This document shows positions 4,066-5,922 of a stretch of DNA of 5,922 bases, piece by piece (position 1 is the stretch's first letter; every line of letters starts with the position of its first letter). The stretch is from Acidobacteriota bacterium. GTDB taxonomy: Bacteria; Acidobacteriota; Terriglobia; UBA7540. The DNA lies in the NCBI GenBank assembly GCA_021784615.1, contig JAJYHU010000047.1, positions 1-5,922 of the forward strand, in the 5' to 3' direction. The notes below the pieces were generated by a model. That model was given only the letters and a program-made list of their open reading frames with translations, made no database searches and was not told the origin of the DNA. A program made the position numbers and the translations under genes.

Positions 4066-5922
4066 ATGGGAATCAATCGACGGAACGTGTTAAAGGGATT
4101 GGGAGCCGGCCTGCTGTCGTCCCTGGGATGGTCAAAAACTTCACCCGAGGGCAGAGTGCCGGAGAGCGCCGCTCAGCCGGCAAACCCCATTCCGGGGATG
4201 GAGCTAAACACACCTCCGCAGCGGGCCTTGAGCACGCCGGAAAATGTCTACCGGGGGGAGTTGATTTCCTATCCGGGGCCGTGGGGGTTTGGAATCCCTC
4301 AATCAACCATTATCCTGGTTCGCGATGAGGAACTGATCGCGCTTGCAACAGATCCGGATAAGGTGCTCAACCTCACCACCAGCACGACACCCCGCTATGA
4401 AAGCCTGCGGCAAATTTGCCAGCGTGCCCAGCAGCGTGGCGAGCGAACTCTGGGCGTGGCCTTCGATCAATTTTTCGCGCAGTATCGCCCCGGCCAGAAC
4501 ACTCCCCGGCGCTTGATGCCAGATATGGACGAGTACATCCAGAGGATTGGTGCCATCGGGCGCTTTGCGGGGAAATACGGATTGGCGCTTGAACTGAGTC
4601 TGCTCAGCCCGCTTGAATTGGGCAAGGCCTTCATGAAGCAAACCGGCGAATCTGGCGTCTGGATGCATTATCGCGAAGGCGTGCGCGATCCCAAGACGGG
4701 CGCTTTCAGCGTGCAACTCTGGCAGCAAAAGCGGTGGGTCAACAACAAGGGACCGATCGACATCGAGGACGCGGGCGTGCGGGTGTTTGCGTACCGTAAA
4801 AAGCCGATTGGGAGAACGCCCTATCGCGCCGTGGACCCTGCGGAGATCGTGGAGGTCACGAGCGGAGTCGAAGTCGAGCAGATGAAAAACCTGATCTCCC
4901 GAAACGGCGGCTATTACGCCATCCGGATCAGGATTCACGGCAGCGCCAGCCTCCCCCAAGAAGGTCTGGACCGGGTGCTGGCGGTGCAACTGTACCGCAC
5001 ACCGGAGATGGACTATTTCAGCCCGAAGGCCTTGCCCTTCATGACCGGCCTCGTCGATCGATACGCGGCGGCCGGCATTCGGTTGAATGCGCTCTACTCC
5101 GATGAAATGCACATCCAGCAGGATTGGTCCTATTTCAATCATCACGACCATGGCGAGTTCGCCCTGCGTTACGCCAGCCCGGGATTGGAGCGGCAGTTAG
5201 CCGCGCGCTACGGCGCCGAGTACGCGGATTTCGCCAAGCACCTGGTTTACTTTGTGCATGGCCAGGAGGACTGCTCGAACGACCTGAGCGCAAAAGAATG
5301 CATGATGCACGCGTTCGGCGCCGCTCCGGAAGACGTGCGCCGGACGGCGTTGCTCCGCGCCCGGTACTATCACCTGCTGCAGGACGGCGTGGTCGATCTG
5401 TTTGTGAAAGCCAAGCATTATGCCGAACACAAAATGGGACATCGGTTGACGGCCAGGGCGCACGCCACCTGGGCTGAGAGCCCGACCATCGACTATTGGG
5501 GAATCGGCGGGTGCGACCATTGGCAAGCGCAATACGAATACATTTCCAATTTCGTCTGGTCGAATACGGTGCAGCAGGCGGCGGCGGCATGTTACGACTA
5601 TTTCAAGTGGGGCGACTTTCTTACGGGCAACGGCAATGACGACGCCGAAGGCGGCTGGATCGACCGCGACTACTTTGCCCTGGCGATGGCGGTCTCGACC
5701 GGCATCCTCAATGAAGTGCCTTATTCCTACGCCGCGCATTGGGGCGTGCCACAGGAAATCAGCGTGCGCCGCCAGGCGCTCGAAGAAACCTACGGAGTGG
5801 CGGGAGCGCCGCAATTGTACGGAGCGGTCCAGGACGCGCAGCATCGCGACGTGGAGGTGCTGATGCTGTACCCGCTGGACCTGGTTGCCGTGGAAGAACG
5901 CTTCGGCAGTTGGACCACGCAG
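4066..5922 (+). CDS. Large Tat-exported glycoside-hydrolase-like protein, family not recognised, 3' end outside window
   Basis: Frame 1 is open from ATG 4066 to the last base (619 codons, no stop), the longest coding stretch here. GAGG (4054-4057) lies eight bases upstream. The N-terminus is a twin-arginine signal: N4-R5-R6-N-V-L-K10 followed by a weakly hydrophobic GLGAGLLSSLG, implying folded export. A Pro-rich linker follows (to about 55). From about 128 the pattern suggests a TIM-barrel hydrolase interrupted by a beta-rich insert (about 230-310). RTLGVAFDQFF and LALELSLLSPLELG look like early barrel strands, and YSDEMHIQQDW (344-354) and HATWAESPTIDYW (466-478) each place a Glu (E347, E471) at the end of a strand, as catalytic pairs do. 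WGDFLTGNGNDDAEGGW (515-531) is another striking block. VEVLMLYPLDLVAVEERFG (596-614) resembles the start of the post-barrel domain of beta-galactosidase-like enzymes. The catalytic residues and fold are inference. The neighbouring CE15 and GH172 genes support a role in polysaccharide breakdown. Confidence 0.85.
   Translation, partial: MGINRRNVLKGLGAGLLSSLGWSKTSPEGRVPESAAQPANPIPGMELNTPPQRALSTPENVYRGELISYPGPWGFGIPQSTIILVRDEELIALATDPDKVLNLTTSTTPRYESLRQICQRAQQRGERTLGVAFDQFFAQYRPGQNTPRRLMPDMDEYIQRIGAIGRFAGKYGLALELSLLSPLELGKAFMKQTGESGVWMHYREGVRDPKTGAFSVQLWQQKRWVNNKGPIDIEDAGVRVFAYRKKPIGRTPYRAVDPAEIVEVTSGVEVEQMKNLISRNGGYYAIRIRIHGSASLPQEGLDRVLAVQLYRTPEMDYFSPKALPFMTGLVDRYAAAGIRLNALYSDEMHIQQDWSYFNHHDHGEFALRYASPGLERQLAARYGAEYADFAKHLVYFVHGQEDCSNDLSAKECMMHAFGAAPEDVRRTALLRARYYHLLQDGVVDLFVKAKHYAEHKMGHRLTARAHATWAESPTIDYWGIGGCDHWQAQYEYISNFVWSNTVQQAAAACYDYFKWGDFLTGNGNDDAEGGWIDRDYFALAMAVSTGILNEVPYSYAAHWGVPQEISVRRQALEETYGVAGAPQLYGAVQDAQHRDVEVLMLYPLDLVAVEERFGSWTTQ

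Noticed and set aside
4303..5151. Minus-strand open frame of 282 residues
   Set aside because: It is antisense to the 619-codon plus-strand frame, which has a Tat signal, a Shine-Dalgarno and protein-like motifs. The minus reading shows no family motif.
5197..5844. Minus-strand open frame of 215 residues
   Set aside because: It is also a shadow of the Tat gene, caused by GC-rich codon structure; no start signal or recognisable domain.

Overview
The window looks like a stretch of chromosome from a GC-rich, free-living bacterium that is probably an acidobacterium (Solibacter/Bryobacter-like). This is inference: it rests on the style of the secreted carboxypeptidase-regulatory-like protein, a Tat-exported glycosidase-like protein, a bacterial CE15 esterase and a DUF2961/GH172 protein lying together. 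No rRNA, tRNA, CRISPR array or insertion sequence was seen.

Layout. At 1-405 (+) is the C-terminal end of a GH172 (DUF2961) glycoside hydrolase that enters from the left. It is cut by an in-frame TGA at 196-198, and the same frame stays open to a TAG at 403-405. At 462-1196 (+) is a secreted, probably lipid-anchored protein with repeated beta-sandwich regulatory-like domains. At about 1228-1437 (+) is a decayed fragment of a MoxR-type AAA+ ATPase with its Walker B aspartate lost. Three minus-strand genes follow: a small exported protein with three CxC pairs (1762-1499) and its own good promoter, a CE15 glucuronoyl esterase (3262-1898), and a four-helix DUF2784 membrane protein (3943-3488). 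A divergent intergenic region (3944-4065) holds a perfect GGGAGGG/CCCTCCC inverted repeat. From 4066 to the right edge a plus-strand frame is open for 619 codons without a stop. It begins with a twin-arginine signal and reads like a large exported glycoside-hydrolase-like enzyme of a family I cannot name.

How it fits together. GH172, CE15 and the Tat-exported protein all point to extracytoplasmic attack on plant-type or other complex polysaccharides, with CE15 cleaving glucuronoyl esters such as lignin-carbohydrate links. They are not one operon, because strands alternate and the gaps carry their own signals. The locus is better read as a loose carbohydrate-degradation neighbourhood with some decay (broken GH172 tail, MoxR remnant). 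The most novel items are the large Tat protein and the CxC-rich small protein. No complete new multi-gene system is evident.
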